64,000 nucleotides of DNA, from the NCBI GenBank assembly GCA_030867875.1, contig JAOWCC010000019.1, forward strand, positions 37,429,976 to 37,493,975, given 5' to 3'. This document shows positions 31,453-42,600 of the stretch, piece by piece. Numbering within the stretch: position 1 is the stretch's first letter; every line of letters starts with the position of its first letter. The stretch comes from Actinernus sp. WN-2022. Its lineage: Eukaryota; Cnidaria; Anthozoa; Actiniaria; Actinernidae. The notes below the pieces were generated by a model, which ran no database searches, had not been told where the DNA came from, and saw only the letters and a list, made by a program, of their open reading frames with translations. Made by a program: the position numbers and the translations under genes.

Positions 31453-31493
31453 ACAATTAGACGATAGATAACCCTACTGTATACGCTACTAGT

Positions 31494-32298
31494 ATGGACG
31501 ATCTTCTTAGATTGCTTGGTCCTGAAATTTGCGCAAGTCTACATATCAATCCTCTTACTCCACAGTTACAACTTAACCCAAGGGAAACATGCTCCGAGTG
31601 TCTCTGCTCGATGGAAGTGCAAGGAACGGAATTAGTTTGCTCTACGTGTGGTTTCGTTTCTGAGATTGAACTGTGTGAAGAAACGGTTAACGTTACTACT
31701 CGGCTGCGTATGGTAGGTCCGGATAACTTTAAGTATCAACATGATCTAGATCGTACGAACCCCCAGAAATGGAATAATCAAGAAGCGCAACTACAAACGA
31801 TTATGCGAGAATTGCAAACGTATAACGCTGTTTATAAACATAATTATGGTCTATCGTTTCCTATGAACATATTGGGAATCGTAGCCGATGCATTCATCCA
31901 AGCGAAGAAAGTTTGTCCTATGCGTGGTCGAGTTAAGAGAACTATCCTAGCTGCACTACTTTACCATGCGTGTATACAATGTGGGTTCGTTCGCTCTAAG
32001 GGTGAGGTCGCTAATTTCGTACAACTAAATAATAAACGCATCCATCGTGGTAATGACTTTCTACGATCGCTACATGCAGATGGTAGGATTGATATGGATG
32101 TAGATGCCGATAGTATGACTCCTCACATCGTAACGACTCTTGCTAAACTCGATCCTCAAGGAGCATTTAAGGATATCCAACGAATAGTCCATGAGATCGT
32201 TCATATGGTAATAGAAAGGAACATAGGTGCCAGTTCCATGCTTCGGACTAAAGTCGTTGGGGTAAGCTACGAGGTGCTACAACGTTTAGGATTACATA
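31494..32298 (+). pseudogene. TFIIB-like transcription factor, 5' part (interrupted)
   Basis: Residues 33-52 form a CxxC-x12-CxxC zinc ribbon (CSECLCSMEVQGTELVCSTC). A B-reader-like linker and cyclin-fold helices follow (PMRGRVKRTILAALLYHAC, then SKGEVANFVQLNNKRIHRG). TFIIB recruits RNA polymerase II to promoters; TFIIB-like or VLTF3-like factors are known in large DNA viruses. The frame is native to 32298, where the 6.7-kb element begins; the next ~15 codons come from the TIR. The rest of the gene is at 39030-39217. TFIIB genes are not standard Polinton cargo. Confidence 0.7.
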
Positions 32299-32499
32299 TA
32301 ACACGTTCATTTTTAAAACACGATTTTCAAAAGTTAGAAAAATAGGTCAAAATATTCATGTTTGCCAGAAAAAATTGCCTTACTTTCTGGATCGAGTCAA
32401 AACAATATTGTTGTTTCAGATGAATTTGACCTTGGAAGTAAAAGAAACCCAGATAATAACAAAACATTACTGAAATTTCAAAATACATTTTCTGAAATA

Positions 32500-33335
32500 G
32501 TGCTTAAGAATGTTCTTGGTACATTGCAGTCAAGATTTGTAGGACGCACAGATCAACTGAAAACGTACTCAGGAAATTCCGGAGTACTTTCTAGGCAAGA
32601 TTTGTTTCCACGCTGAGATCAAATGAAAAAGTACTCAGGAAATTCCGGAGTACTTTCTAGGCAAGATTTGTTTCCACGCTGAGATCAAATGAAAAAGTAC
32701 TCAGGAAATTCCGGAGTACTTTCTAGGCAAGATTTAATACCATTCTGAGATCAACCGAAAAAGTACTCAGGAAATTCCGGAGTACTTTCTAGGCAAGATT
32801 TGTTTCCACGCTGAGATCAAATGAAAAAGTACTCAGGAAATTCCGGAGTACTTTCTAGGCAAGATTTAATACCATTCTGAGATCAACTGAAAAAGTACTC
32901 AGGAAATTCCGGAGTACTTTCTTGGCAAGATTTGTTTCCACGCTGAGATCAAATGAAAAAGTACTCAGGAAATTCCGGAGTACTTTCTAGGCAAGATTTA
33001 ATACCATTCTGAGATCAACTGAAAAAGTACTCAGGAAATTCCGGAGTACTTTCTAGGCAAGATTTGTTTCCACGCTGAGATCAAATGAAAAAGTACTCAG
33101 GAAATTCCGGAGTACTTTCTAGGCAAGATTTAATACCATTCTGAGATCAACTGAAAAAAGTACTCAGGAAATTCCGGAGTACTTTCTAGGCAAGATTTGT
33201 TACCACTCTGAGATCAACTGAAAACGTACTCAGGAAATTCCGGAGTACTTTCTAGGCAAGATTTGCTACCATTCTGAGATCAACTGAAAAAGTAGTCAGG
33301 AAATTCCAGAGTACTTTCTAGGCAAGATGTATTAC
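32500..33335 (+). repeat. Left subterminal 66-bp tandem array
   Basis: About 12-13 copies of a 66-67-bp unit. Each includes GTACTCAGGAAATTCCGGAG followed by TAC, an imperfect palindrome, then TTTCTAGGCAAGAT. Two variants alternate (TTGTTTCCACGCTGAG and TTAATACCATTCTGAG), showing higher-order structure. Confidence 0.9.
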
Positions 33336-36300
33336 CACAATATAAATGCCGACTTGTATTAATAATCGAAGCAATAACAAAACGTCTTTACCTGACGACA
33401 GTACTCAACTATGCACAACAGGAGAGCAAGAGGCTAAAATCTGAACATGTGTAGAAAGCTGAACTTTAAAGCATGCATGCTATTAATAAATATGGATAAC
33501 ATTGTTCGTTTTCATTCATACATTTAAAAACGACTAAGAAAAACCAAATCAACTTTAGCTTCATCAAAAATGTATGTATGCTAAAAGTATCTAATTATGA
33601 CATTGCGTTGCTTCACCTTGAAACAATCTACATGTATTAGCAAGTAGAACAGGGTTTTACAGGGCTCTACAGCTTCACTGTATATATTTATCAGAGTACA
33701 GACCAAAGAAAACCCTAATCTACTTGTTAAGTAGAAGCTGCAAGTGCTTCTTCAAAGTTTCAGTCTCCGAATTTTTAAGTGATACAGGATACCTATTTCG
33801 AAATATTTGGAACATGTAAACTGGACCATTTTGACTTATAATTTGAGGTACTCTTTTAAAGTGTCTAATTAAAACTACTGTACAGATTCTTTTTCAAGCG
33901 ACCTGACTGAGGTAAAACTAAAAAAATACCCATAACATATTAACTAGATCCTGCTTTAATTTCCAACAATTTGACTCTTTTACAATAAAAACAGCTATCA
34001 AAGCTGCTCTATATGTACAAAATTTATCGTGCTTTATCAAATGGTATTTGAAATGTTCTTCTTCCTGCCTTCCTGATATAAGCTATCTAGTTTTTATTCT
34101 CTTTCATCTCTGCTCTACAGCAACAATTCTCTGAAAAGAAAATATTCGTTTGTACATTAATGTGAGGCATCAATAGTGATAGAGTGGGATTATGAGATTA
34201 AAAGAGACAGAGCTCTCGTTTAGTGTTGAAGCAATGTAAGGCGGCTATAAGGCTATTTCATAAGAGGTCAAAATTCGTTACTTATTAAAGAACAACACAT
34301 GTAATAAAAGCGCTCGTGCGACCATTAAAAATATTATCGGGCTGTTTGAGGCAAGCGAAACTGATACCAATATCGCAACATAAATGAGATGCTGTTTTGA
34401 TTAAATAGGAAATGCCATGACAATTGACAACTCACAGAACTCGAGATAAATTTTCTCGAGTTGAATCAGTATGCCGCTATAAAAGAAACATGAATGGGCA
34501 TTAGCCAGACACCGAATCTTATACCAGTATCGTACACATCGATTAATTTACACACATTAATCTAACTTTAGTTCTTAAAAAAAATAACTAGTATTGATCG
34601 GCGTTGGCGGGGAAGATAAATATAGCGTGGCAAAAAAAGCTGGAAGTAGTAATATTTGAAACTTAACTACGAAATTGTAGTACGGAGTTTGGATTTAACT
34701 AATGATTTGTATCGCAACATTCGATTTTAAAATAGAGTTTTGATTTAATGAGTTTGTCATCTGAAACAGATTATAAACATTGTTTTCAAGATTTCCGCCT
34801 TTCAAATTAATCGGGTCGGTAATTTACGGCAGTCTTTCAATTAATTGGGCTATTCGGTGGCCCGCTGTTCACGCTCTAGCGTTTAGAGCGTCAACTGCTT
34901 ACAAAGGAAAACAATTAAAAAAATTACTCAAGGGACTAAGAAACCGTGAGTATGTTTATACGTAAACCGTCGGCGCTCAATTCAAACCACCTTAAAGTAA
35001 GAAAACGCAAGACACGGGGAGTGCAATTTTTATTGCTAAGGGGGTGAAATTTCCTAGGCAAAATGTCTAGGAAATTTGCACCGGTAGTGCAACTTTCCCG
35101 GGACATCGGAATAAATGGAGCAAGTTTGTGGGCGAGTCTGCATTCGAAACTAACAACAGCACAACATAAAAATGTTATTCGCCTGCTGTTCAATAACAAA
35201 AAAAAAGAAAAGTCCGAATTTGAATGACATTTATTTGTGGCATGCTTGTTGACAGTTCCTGGATTTGTCAATGGCGGATTTACGCAATTTGGAACCTACG
35301 CTTACATGGTGAATGATATGCCGATATATTATTAAATGCTAAAGCTTTCTTTAACACATCACTGCACTACTTTGAAGCCTGAGCGTTAAAGTTGTAGTTT
35401 AACCAAAGTCGGTAAACACAAGAGGTTAGCAGGCAAATATTCGGCACTGAGATTAAATTGAATAAATTTCTTCAGTTCAATAAACCTTGATTGACTGCTA
35501 TTTTCAGAACCATACTATAATAGCTGCACGTACTTAGTACTAATCGTAGGTAATCGGTGCTCCAAATATCTTGTGAGTTGACTTTGCTTTGATTTTGCTT
35601 AGTTTGGTTTTGAGAGCTTGATCACTCGATCGTCGCGGAAAGTGAAAGTAATCTTGATCTATAAATCACACTACACGCGCTTTCTTATTAGTAATTTGCA
35701 CAAATATTGTTTTTCAATGTCAAAACAAAAGCTACGAATTCTTACCTTCGACATGCGTGTAATCCCAAGGCATTCCTATGAGGAACTAGAGCGCCATATA
35801 CTTTTATATCCTCGTACGTCATGCCAAAATGACGGTTAATTAATTATAAATACGGTTTGTGCTACTGGTATTCAAATTTTCAGAATCATAAGATCAGTCC
35901 GTGATCCGATTGGTTAAAGTTGACACTTATCTTGACACGTCAAGTTGTGGGGATATTCAATTTCTATCCACGGACAGAGAAACACCATGGATATGCAGAG
36001 AACAAGAATACACAATTTCCTTTGATCATTGATCCAACAACACGAAAAACGAGAACATTATAGGACCACAGATCTTTATATCGGAGATTCCAAACGTACT
36101 GTAACAGACGACACTACTTCACATGAAGATTGAAGGAGTCGATCATTAATGGATGGACATTCCACTCAAAATGACTGAGTGGAGCCGAACAATCAGAGCA
36201 GTCTCATAACTGTTTGATGCATCCCCTTGATGCATCACAAGACTGTGTAAAAGTACATCCAACAAGGCAGAGGACAAGCTTTCCAAAGGTAGAAAAGTAT

Positions 36301-37879
36301 ACCAGTAATTGCACTTTGAGTTATACATTTCTCGCTCATGTACTCAGACTGCCAGATTTCACGTGGTCACTTCTGTAAATCGATTCTCAGAAGTCATTTG
36401 GTTGCACTGCCAGGAAAAACGTAAACACAGGAAAAGCTGCTAGCAGTCTACAAATCAAAGAATGTGTGAAGTCTAGGTTCACTTGGCACCCGAAACGCCA
36501 GTGAATTAGTTAGATAATAATCACCAAGTTCGAAAATGTTATACTTCAAAATTTAAGGCCGGGAGGGCGGGCGGCAGCAACAATGCTATGGGATCACGGC
36601 TGAAATGTTTGAGGCGAGTAATTAACCTTCCTTTCCGTTATCAAGTACTCGAGTTTCTAAATTGAATAGATTTAGCAACTTAATAGAATACCCGGCCACT
36701 TTTGAAGACATATTACCTAAAATTAACTGCCACCGTGGTCGTCATCGGTCTGAAGTCGATGAATACGAAAAATACCCCGTGAAAATAACTGCAAGCGTGA
36801 CTACGACCGCGGTGGCAGTGATTCTATGACAACGTGGAGTGGACGGGTATGCTAAAGTGCAGCCTCCATTAGGTTTTGAAAAAGTGAATAACATTAGTTA
36901 ATTTAAGAAGAAAATAAAATATATATCTGCGGACAATCGAACATGAAAACTAATTTTCTCTTCATAGATGCACAATACATCTCTGCTTTTAGGGTTTGAC
37001 AGCTTCCTTTAAGGAGTCGATTAACCAACAATTATTGAATATAATAGACTGTTGGTCTTGCTTTACAAGGCGGCCAAGCATTAGTTTAAGAAGAATGCTC
37101 ATATACAATGTATTATCGGTTGTTTCCAAACTTCCAAAATATTACTTATAGTTTGCTGGCGTTCTGCTTTGCTAAGATCAGTAAAACTTGGCTGCTGCTA
37201 ACATGATCGAGGTAATACACCTAGTCGTACAGTATTGTGTGGCTCCAAAAAAAATTATGGAGAGTTTTGTAATTACGAGCAAAATATAATAAGTTTATTT
37301 CTTAGCCAGCCTAATTGGTATTTTGGAGGTACACTTCAGTGATGGCCCGCATTGTGAGGGCAAATTTATTTTTTATTTACCTACTACATTAGCTTGTTCA
37401 TGGCGGCTGAGACTTAGTTGTTATGGAAATGTTAATATTAGTGAACGCGGCCTTTGTAAGTAAATGGAACCACATGTTGATGGATTCAATAACACAATGA
37501 CAAGATTCACACAGTCATGGAAAGTCATTAAATTTGAAAATTGCTTTCCTGTAAGTCTGGAAAAGTAGTGGAATAAGGCATTACATCATGGAGGATTCAT
37601 AGAAATTAGGATTTTGGCCCATATTATTTTAAGCTAATGATTGGAAAATAAACAAGTTTGGATTATTTGTGTCAAACATCAAACTTTTGGCTGCAAGAGC
37701 CATAAACTTTGCTTACAGCTTAGAGCAGTACTTTTGTCAGTGGTCGTGGCTCTGCATTTTGAGGTCATGGACATTGTTTATCAATTTAAGCCTTATACCA
37801 CATATATGTGCGGAATACTGAATGAGTTCCAGAGTGTAAGAAACGTTTCTAGAGAGGTCCTTGTAATTTTATTTTCAGT

Positions 37880-38690
37880 TGATCTCAGAATGGAATTAAA
37901 TCATGCTTAGAAAGTACTCAGGAATTTTCTGAGTACTTTTTCAATTGATCTCAGAGTGGTAACAAATATTGCCTAGAAAGTACTCCGTAATTTCCTGAGT
38001 ACTTTTTCAGTTGATCTGAGACCGGTAACAAATCTTGCCTAGAAAGTACTCCGGAATTTCCTGAGTACTTTTTCAGTTGATCTCAGGGTGGTAACAAATC
38101 TTGCCTAGAAAGTACTCCGGAATTTCCTGAGTACTTTTTCAGTTGATCTCAGGGTGGTAACAAATCTTGCCTAGAAAGTACTCCGGAATTTCCTGAGTAC
38201 TTTTTCAGTTGATCTCAGCGTGGAAACAAATCTTGCCTAGAAAGTACTCCGGAATTTCCTGAGTACTTTTTCAGTTGATCGCAGCGTGGAAACGAATCTT
38301 GCCTAGAAAGTACTCCGGAATTTCCTGAGTACTTTTTCAGTTGATCTCAGGGTGGAAACATATCTTGCCTAGAAAGTACTCCGGAATTTCCTGAGTACTT
38401 TTTCAGTTGATCTCAGCGTGGAAACAAATCTTGCCTAGAAAGTACTCCGGAATTTCCTGAGTACTTTTTCAGTTGATCTCAGGATGGTAACAAATCTTGC
38501 CTAGAAAGTACTCCGGAATTTCCTGAGTACTTTTTCAGTTGATCTGAGACCGATAACGAATCTTGCCTAGAAAGTACTCCGGAATTTCCTGAGTACTTTT
38601 TCAGTTGATCTCAGGGTGGTAACAAATCTTGCCTAGAAAGTACTCCGGAATTTCCTGAGTACTTTTTCAGTTGATCTCAGTGTTTTAAAA
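37880..38690 (-). repeat. Right subterminal 66-bp tandem array
   Basis: About 12 copies of the same unit in the opposite orientation (GTACTCCGGAATTTCCTGAG). The unit is the reverse complement of the 32.5-33.3 kb array, making this part of the element's inverted ends. Confidence 0.9.
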
Positions 38691-39029
38691 ACTGCCTTCC
38701 ATATTTCTGGCAGAACAGTGTAACGTTGGAGTGAAGTTTCACTAGGAAAATAAACGTGCAGTAAGGACTTTTATGTGAACCATTACATATTGACCTTCCA
38801 CGATGATGTAGTCAATAAAGTACTAGTTGATTCTAAAGGCTGTCTTGGTGTGTGTGTTTATTAATTATCAATTCGCCAATGTTTATGACCAAAATTTTCA
38901 TGGAATGGCAACATGCCCTATAACTAAGGTATTCTTTGCCTGATCACCGGCAAAATATATCAGTAAAGACAATGTCCTTGCCAATTTTCAAAGTTTTGAA
39001 AATCGTGTTTTAAAAATGAACGTGTTATA

Positions 39030-39217
39030 TGTCTCTTAATGATGCAGTAAAGCGATGTGGTACACATAAGACCTCGGTCTCGCGTTTTCTCGATAAGTTG
39101 TTTGCTTACGATTCCTACTTCAAACCCATATATGAAAAGCATGGTCTATCTAGTTATTCTTCTTACTCACTGTCGGATTCATCATCTCCGGATCCTTCTG
39201 ATTCCTCAATATCATAG
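39030..39217 (+). pseudogene. TFIIB-like transcription factor, 3' part
   Basis: Open from the element boundary to the stop at 39215-39217. It encodes DAVKRCGTHKTSVSRFLD, which reads like the recognition helix of a second cyclin fold, then a Ser/Asp-rich tail. Its phase agrees with the 5' part at 31494-32298 when one TA is counted once. It overlaps the convergent F-box/ankyrin gene by 55 bp. Confidence 0.6.
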
Positions 39218-39942
39218 TAGCCACTTCCCCAATGGTATCCTTCTTCATCAAAGGCAGAGTAATCGTGTCTGTGATAATTTAGTATGGCATAGAGAGCATC
39301 TTCATCCACTATGGGGAGCCGGTAGTGGTTAATGAGCCACTCGATGAGCCACCTAGCAGTAGCGAAATGATCGTTTTCACAGGCATACGTTATAGTATGA
39401 TAGACGTATTCATCTCTTATGGTGAACTGAAAGCGTCGAGCAAGCCACTTAATGGTATTAAGATTGCCATCCGTACCAGCACCTAGTAAAGCAACCCCAG
39501 CGGCTCTATCCTCTTTGGTGAACTGAAATCGCTTAATGAGCCATTCAGCAATATCGAGACGGTTATCCTTACAGGCAGCGTATAGAGCATAACCGGTGTG
39601 TTCATCCTCCTTGACAAACCGTAAGTGTTTAACGAGCCACTTAATGATATTAAGATTACCATCTCTACTGGCGTAGGCTAGTGCGAAACTATCGTCTTTA
39701 TCGTTTGCTGAAATACCAAAAGTCCTAGCCAAATTGTCTCGATCGTCATCGTTGCGAGTAACCCTAAACCTTAAGGTTAGTACTAGGTGTCGGAACTCTC
39801 GGTCTACGTTTTCATAGCGTGTTATGGATGCTGCATCGTTTAAACGTTTTGAAGTCAAAGCAATGCTTGCAAGCGATCTAGGGCCTGCATGCTCTACGAT
39901 CTTAGTCAAGATTTCTAGGGGGAGGCATGATAAGTAATCCAT
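39163..39942 (-). CDS. F-box plus ankyrin-like repeat protein
   Basis: 259 residues, intact. An F-box at about residues 3-37 (LSCLPLEILTKIVEHAG... LTSKRLND) is followed by at least four ankyrin-like repeats of ~34 residues (DGNLNIIKWLVK, DNRLDIAEWLIK, DGNLNTIKWLAR, NDHFATARWLIE) and an acidic C-terminus. F-box/ankyrin proteins of poxviruses and giant viruses redirect SCF ubiquitin ligases (established there); a similar host-interaction role is inferred. CTACTATATCGAA precedes the ATG. Unusual for a Polinton. Confidence 0.7.
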   Translation of the reverse strand: MDYLSCLPLEILTKIVEHAGPRSLASIALTSKRLNDAASITRYENVDREFRHLVLTLRFRVTRNDDDRDNLARTFGISANDKDDSFALAYASRDGNLNIIKWLVKHLRFVKEDEHTGYALYAACKDNRLDIAEWLIKRFQFTKEDRAAGVALLGAGTDGNLNTIKWLARRFQFTIRDEYVYHTITYACENDHFATARWLIEWLINHYRLPIVDEDALYAILNYHRHDYSAFDEEGYHWGSGYYDIEESEGSGDDESDSE

Positions 39943-40105
39943 GATTTTTCGATATAGTAGCTATAAGGTGTGATTTTCGATATAGTAACTCATTTATGGG
40001 GTGTGATTTACCTTATACTAACCTCTCCTCTAATAGGGCGTTGAAATGCAATAAATGCACTATAGTAAGGCCTAGGGTATCAAAATACAATAATGCACTA
40101 TAGTA
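39943..40105 (-). promoter_or_regulatory. Repeat-bearing upstream region of the F-box/ankyrin gene
   Basis: On the gene strand, TTACTATATCGAAAATCACACC, given as TTACTATATCGAA then AATCACACC, recurs as CTACTATATCGAA. Another TAGTATAAGGTAAATCACACC-like block lies further up, and AATGCACTATAGTA occurs twice at 40,050-40,105. CTACTATATCGAA also precedes the 24337 ATG. This probably marks the right side of the provirus; no terminal repeat was matched to the left side. Confidence 0.4.
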
Positions 40106-40113
40106 GAATAAAC

Positions 40114-40226
40114 AATGGCGGGACTGGCTGCAGTACCAAGGATTCTCCCCGCGCTGGGGTAGGGGGTGGGTGGGGGGCGGGAGGGGGTGCGGGGAGAATC
40201 CTTGGCGCTGCACCAGTCCCGCCATT
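40114..40226. mobile_element. GC-rich hairpin MITE
   Basis: AATGGCGGGACTGG and CCAGTCCCGCCATT are exact inverted ends. The inner CCAAGGATTCTCCCCGC pairs with GCGGGGAGAATCCTTGG. A 40-bp purine/GC loop lies between. No clear target duplication. Confidence 0.7.
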
Positions 40227-40375
40227 TTGTATACTACTACATGTATGTCGGAATTTACCGCGAACTAGTCTATGCTCCATTTGTTACTCAGCTTTGATGA
40301 ATACTTTCATTCATTCAAATCGTGCTTTTATAATATTAGATCCTGATTAGATGGGTATATGATGGCCTAAGTTAA

Positions 40376-42063
40376 GGTTACCGTATACCTTCGCGGGTGT
40401 CTCTCGCAAATAAAATCGCACGCGCATCATTTTAAAGGAAAGTATAGAAACCTATATATCACTGGAAAGGTTATATAATGTAGAATGCGCTGAAATGTTT
40501 TTTTTTGCACAAATATTACATTTTCAGTAAATGCTAAGGCAACAAACGCAAAAAAGACGAGTCTCACAGAAGTGAATTTATGTCCCTCCGCGTTCGCGCC
40601 TACGGACGATTCCGCTGCATAATGTCAATCAGCACATGATGGCCTGTCAAAGGGTGTGAGCGTTTTTTTATATTTTACTTTGTTCAAATGCAATTCATCT
40701 TCAAAGTTTCAATCGAAATAGTTTCTCTGTTTCATCACGGCAAGTACTCTTATAAGAAAAATAATTAAAATATCGCTAAACGCTCAAACACTTTGGTTCA
40801 TATGTAGCTCCTCTAACACTAGGCCAAGTTTCATCAAGATCTGACAAGTCTTCATACCCTATAAATTCACCCAAAGACAGTGAATACGCATAAAAATCTA
40901 TCGGCGTTTTTGGCTTCTGAAGGTTAGGAAACACATCACACCTCATCAAAGCAAACGTCAACACTTAAACCAACCAGCCAATTATATGTAAGGATCCCCG
41001 AAGCTTATGAATTCGCGGGAAATTAGTACGTGGCTCAAATTGCATAAGAAACATACATACTAGTGTCGTGTCACAAACATTCAAAAGAGCGTTGTGTTAT
41101 GGCCAAAACTAGAGATAATGCGCAAAAGGGGAAAAAGAAAGGTAAATCAACGGGTTGTACCAAGAAGGGAACTTCTAGGGCCGGATATCGAAAACTAAAT
41201 CGCGTCGAAAGGCAATGCCGCAAACAAGGGCGAAGGGAAAAGCGAGTGGCAGGCAACCTCGTGCTCCGAACGTTGATGTTGATCCTAAACCTGCTATGTT
41301 AGCTGCGATGATTCCTTCAGTTCCGCAAAATCGACCGGCTGAACTTCGCTCAAGTTCACGATTTAGAACTCCTGGATTGACCACGGCCCAGGTTGGAAAC
41401 TGCGAGTCACCCAAGACATCAGTTAGAATCGGAGTCGGATGCGGACTCGCTGCGTGACTCTCTGAATCTTCCGTCTCTTTTCTTGTACCTGGCAAACGTT
41501 TAAGCCTACTAGCTGAGCAGTTTTCCATCGGAGTTGTAGCAGTACTAATAGAACTCGAAGTGGGAGTCGTCGAACATGAAGGCTGTTCGAACCACGAGCC
41601 TTTGTCGCTTTCCGCGAGCATCACTTTCTTCTCCGTATTGAAACTTTGCTCCTTCTCGAGCTCATTCTCTTGAATCTTCTTGGGGCCTGTCTTCTTATTT
41701 TACCTTTTATCCAAGGATTATTATTTTCTCTTCTGGACATATCCACGATCGATATACCGGTAAATGAAACGCTATAAAATCACTGAACTCACGAGTCACG
41801 GCTCACTGTGAGTCTGAAGCTCCGGATGTAGTTTCCCGCAAAAATTCAGCGGGGTGCCTTGGCACGTAATGGGATCAGAGGGATTTATCACGCCTAAGTG
41901 ATTTATTTACTTTCCTTCAAATTACGTTTTTTTCTAATATCTCGCAAACTTTTGCATGTTTAAAAATATTTTTTTGAGAAAGATGAAGATCAATCCATCA
42001 ATTTCAAAATAATTACAATTTTTTTTTTTAAAAGAAAACATGCCACGAAGGTATACGGTAACC
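40376..42063. mobile_element. 1.7-kb TTAA-flanked DNA element
   Basis: TTAA at 40372-40375 and 42064-42067 flank TIRs GGTTACCGTATACCTTCG and its complement CGAAGGTATACGGTAACC. A TTAA duplication fits piggyBac or Kolobok elements (established). The inside has short open stretches at 41063-41302 (+, Lys/Gly/Arg-rich) and 41175-41624 (-), neither with a DDE core. It is probably a non-autonomous or decayed copy. Confidence 0.8.
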
Positions 42064-42174
42064 TTAATACATGGCTTAGATTCTAATCAATTGCTACTAT
42101 ATTCGCTCGACAGCATGTCACTTTCAATTTGAAACTACTAGTTATAGTATATATATAATATAAGTCTATTTAAT

Positions 42175-42600
42175 GAAGATCGGTAATGAGAGGGGTATTT
42201 ACGACTTCTTTTTTAAAGGCAACTAGAGACTTCATTTCGCGCACTTTGGTTGGAAGCTTGTCCCACAGCTTAGCCCCATAAAATAACAAAAGCTCGTCTT
42301 CATAAATTCGGTTTTTGGTTGGGGCAAGCACAATTTCGAGGTAGATCCTCTTTTAAAAATTTTAGTCGACCGAGTCTCCAACTGTATAAAATAGTTCAGT
42401 AAGCTAATTGGTACACTGCAACCGTTTTGAATTTTGTCAGAAGTCCATGATTTTGTGCATTAGAACTGCTTTGCGCTTGGCTCTCCTTTACTTTTCCGTC
42501 AAGTCGTTCCCAATCTGAAATATCAAGTACTAATTTCGAGCTCGTTTTATATTCAGGACTTAGGATCAGCCTATAGCCGCCCTATTTTCGAACTTTTGTA
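42175..42600 (-). mobile_element. LINE 3' fragment (probable)
   Basis: The minus strand around 42,195-42,300 reads GAKLWDKLPTKVREMKSLVAF, cited in part as GAKLWDKLPTKVR, the typical end of a LINE RT ORF. It is short and decayed. The following 42.6-44.1 kb has no recognised gene; a pair of inverted ~20-bp blocks (GCCGCCATGTTG / CAACATGGCCGCC) occurs at 43.03-43.12 kb. Confidence 0.4.

Larger units (their letters stand above)
32299..39027. mobile_element. 6.7-kb non-autonomous DNA element inside the TFIIB-like gene
   Basis: The left end TAACACGTTCATTTTTAAAA and the right end (its complement near 38,990-39,027) match for about 36 bases. TA at 32297-32298 and TA at 39028-39029 are the apparent target duplication; TATA is also possible, but only the 2-bp reading keeps the gene frame. 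Each end carries a ~0.8-kb array of 66-bp repeats, inverted relative to the other. The 33.34-37.87 kb interior has no ORF above ~90 codons and no transposase. A 2-bp TA duplication fits Tc1/mariner-type or related mechanisms, but the long array-bearing TIR region is unusual for them. Confidence 0.8.

Noticed and set aside
33340..37870. A transposase hidden inside the 6.7-kb element
   Set aside because: No ORF longer than about 110 codons and no DDE-like motif was seen on either strand.
20545..40105. Fragment of a giant virus (NCLDV) rather than a Polinton
   Set aside because: The TFIIB-like and F-box/ankyrin genes suggested it, but the protein-primed polymerase type, the retroviral-type integrase, small compact size and capsid/ATPase order fit Polinton/adintovirus elements better.
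40093..40350. Gly/Pro-rich ORFs at about 40.1-40.3 kb
   Set aside because: They translate the GC-rich loop of a hairpin MITE in both directions.
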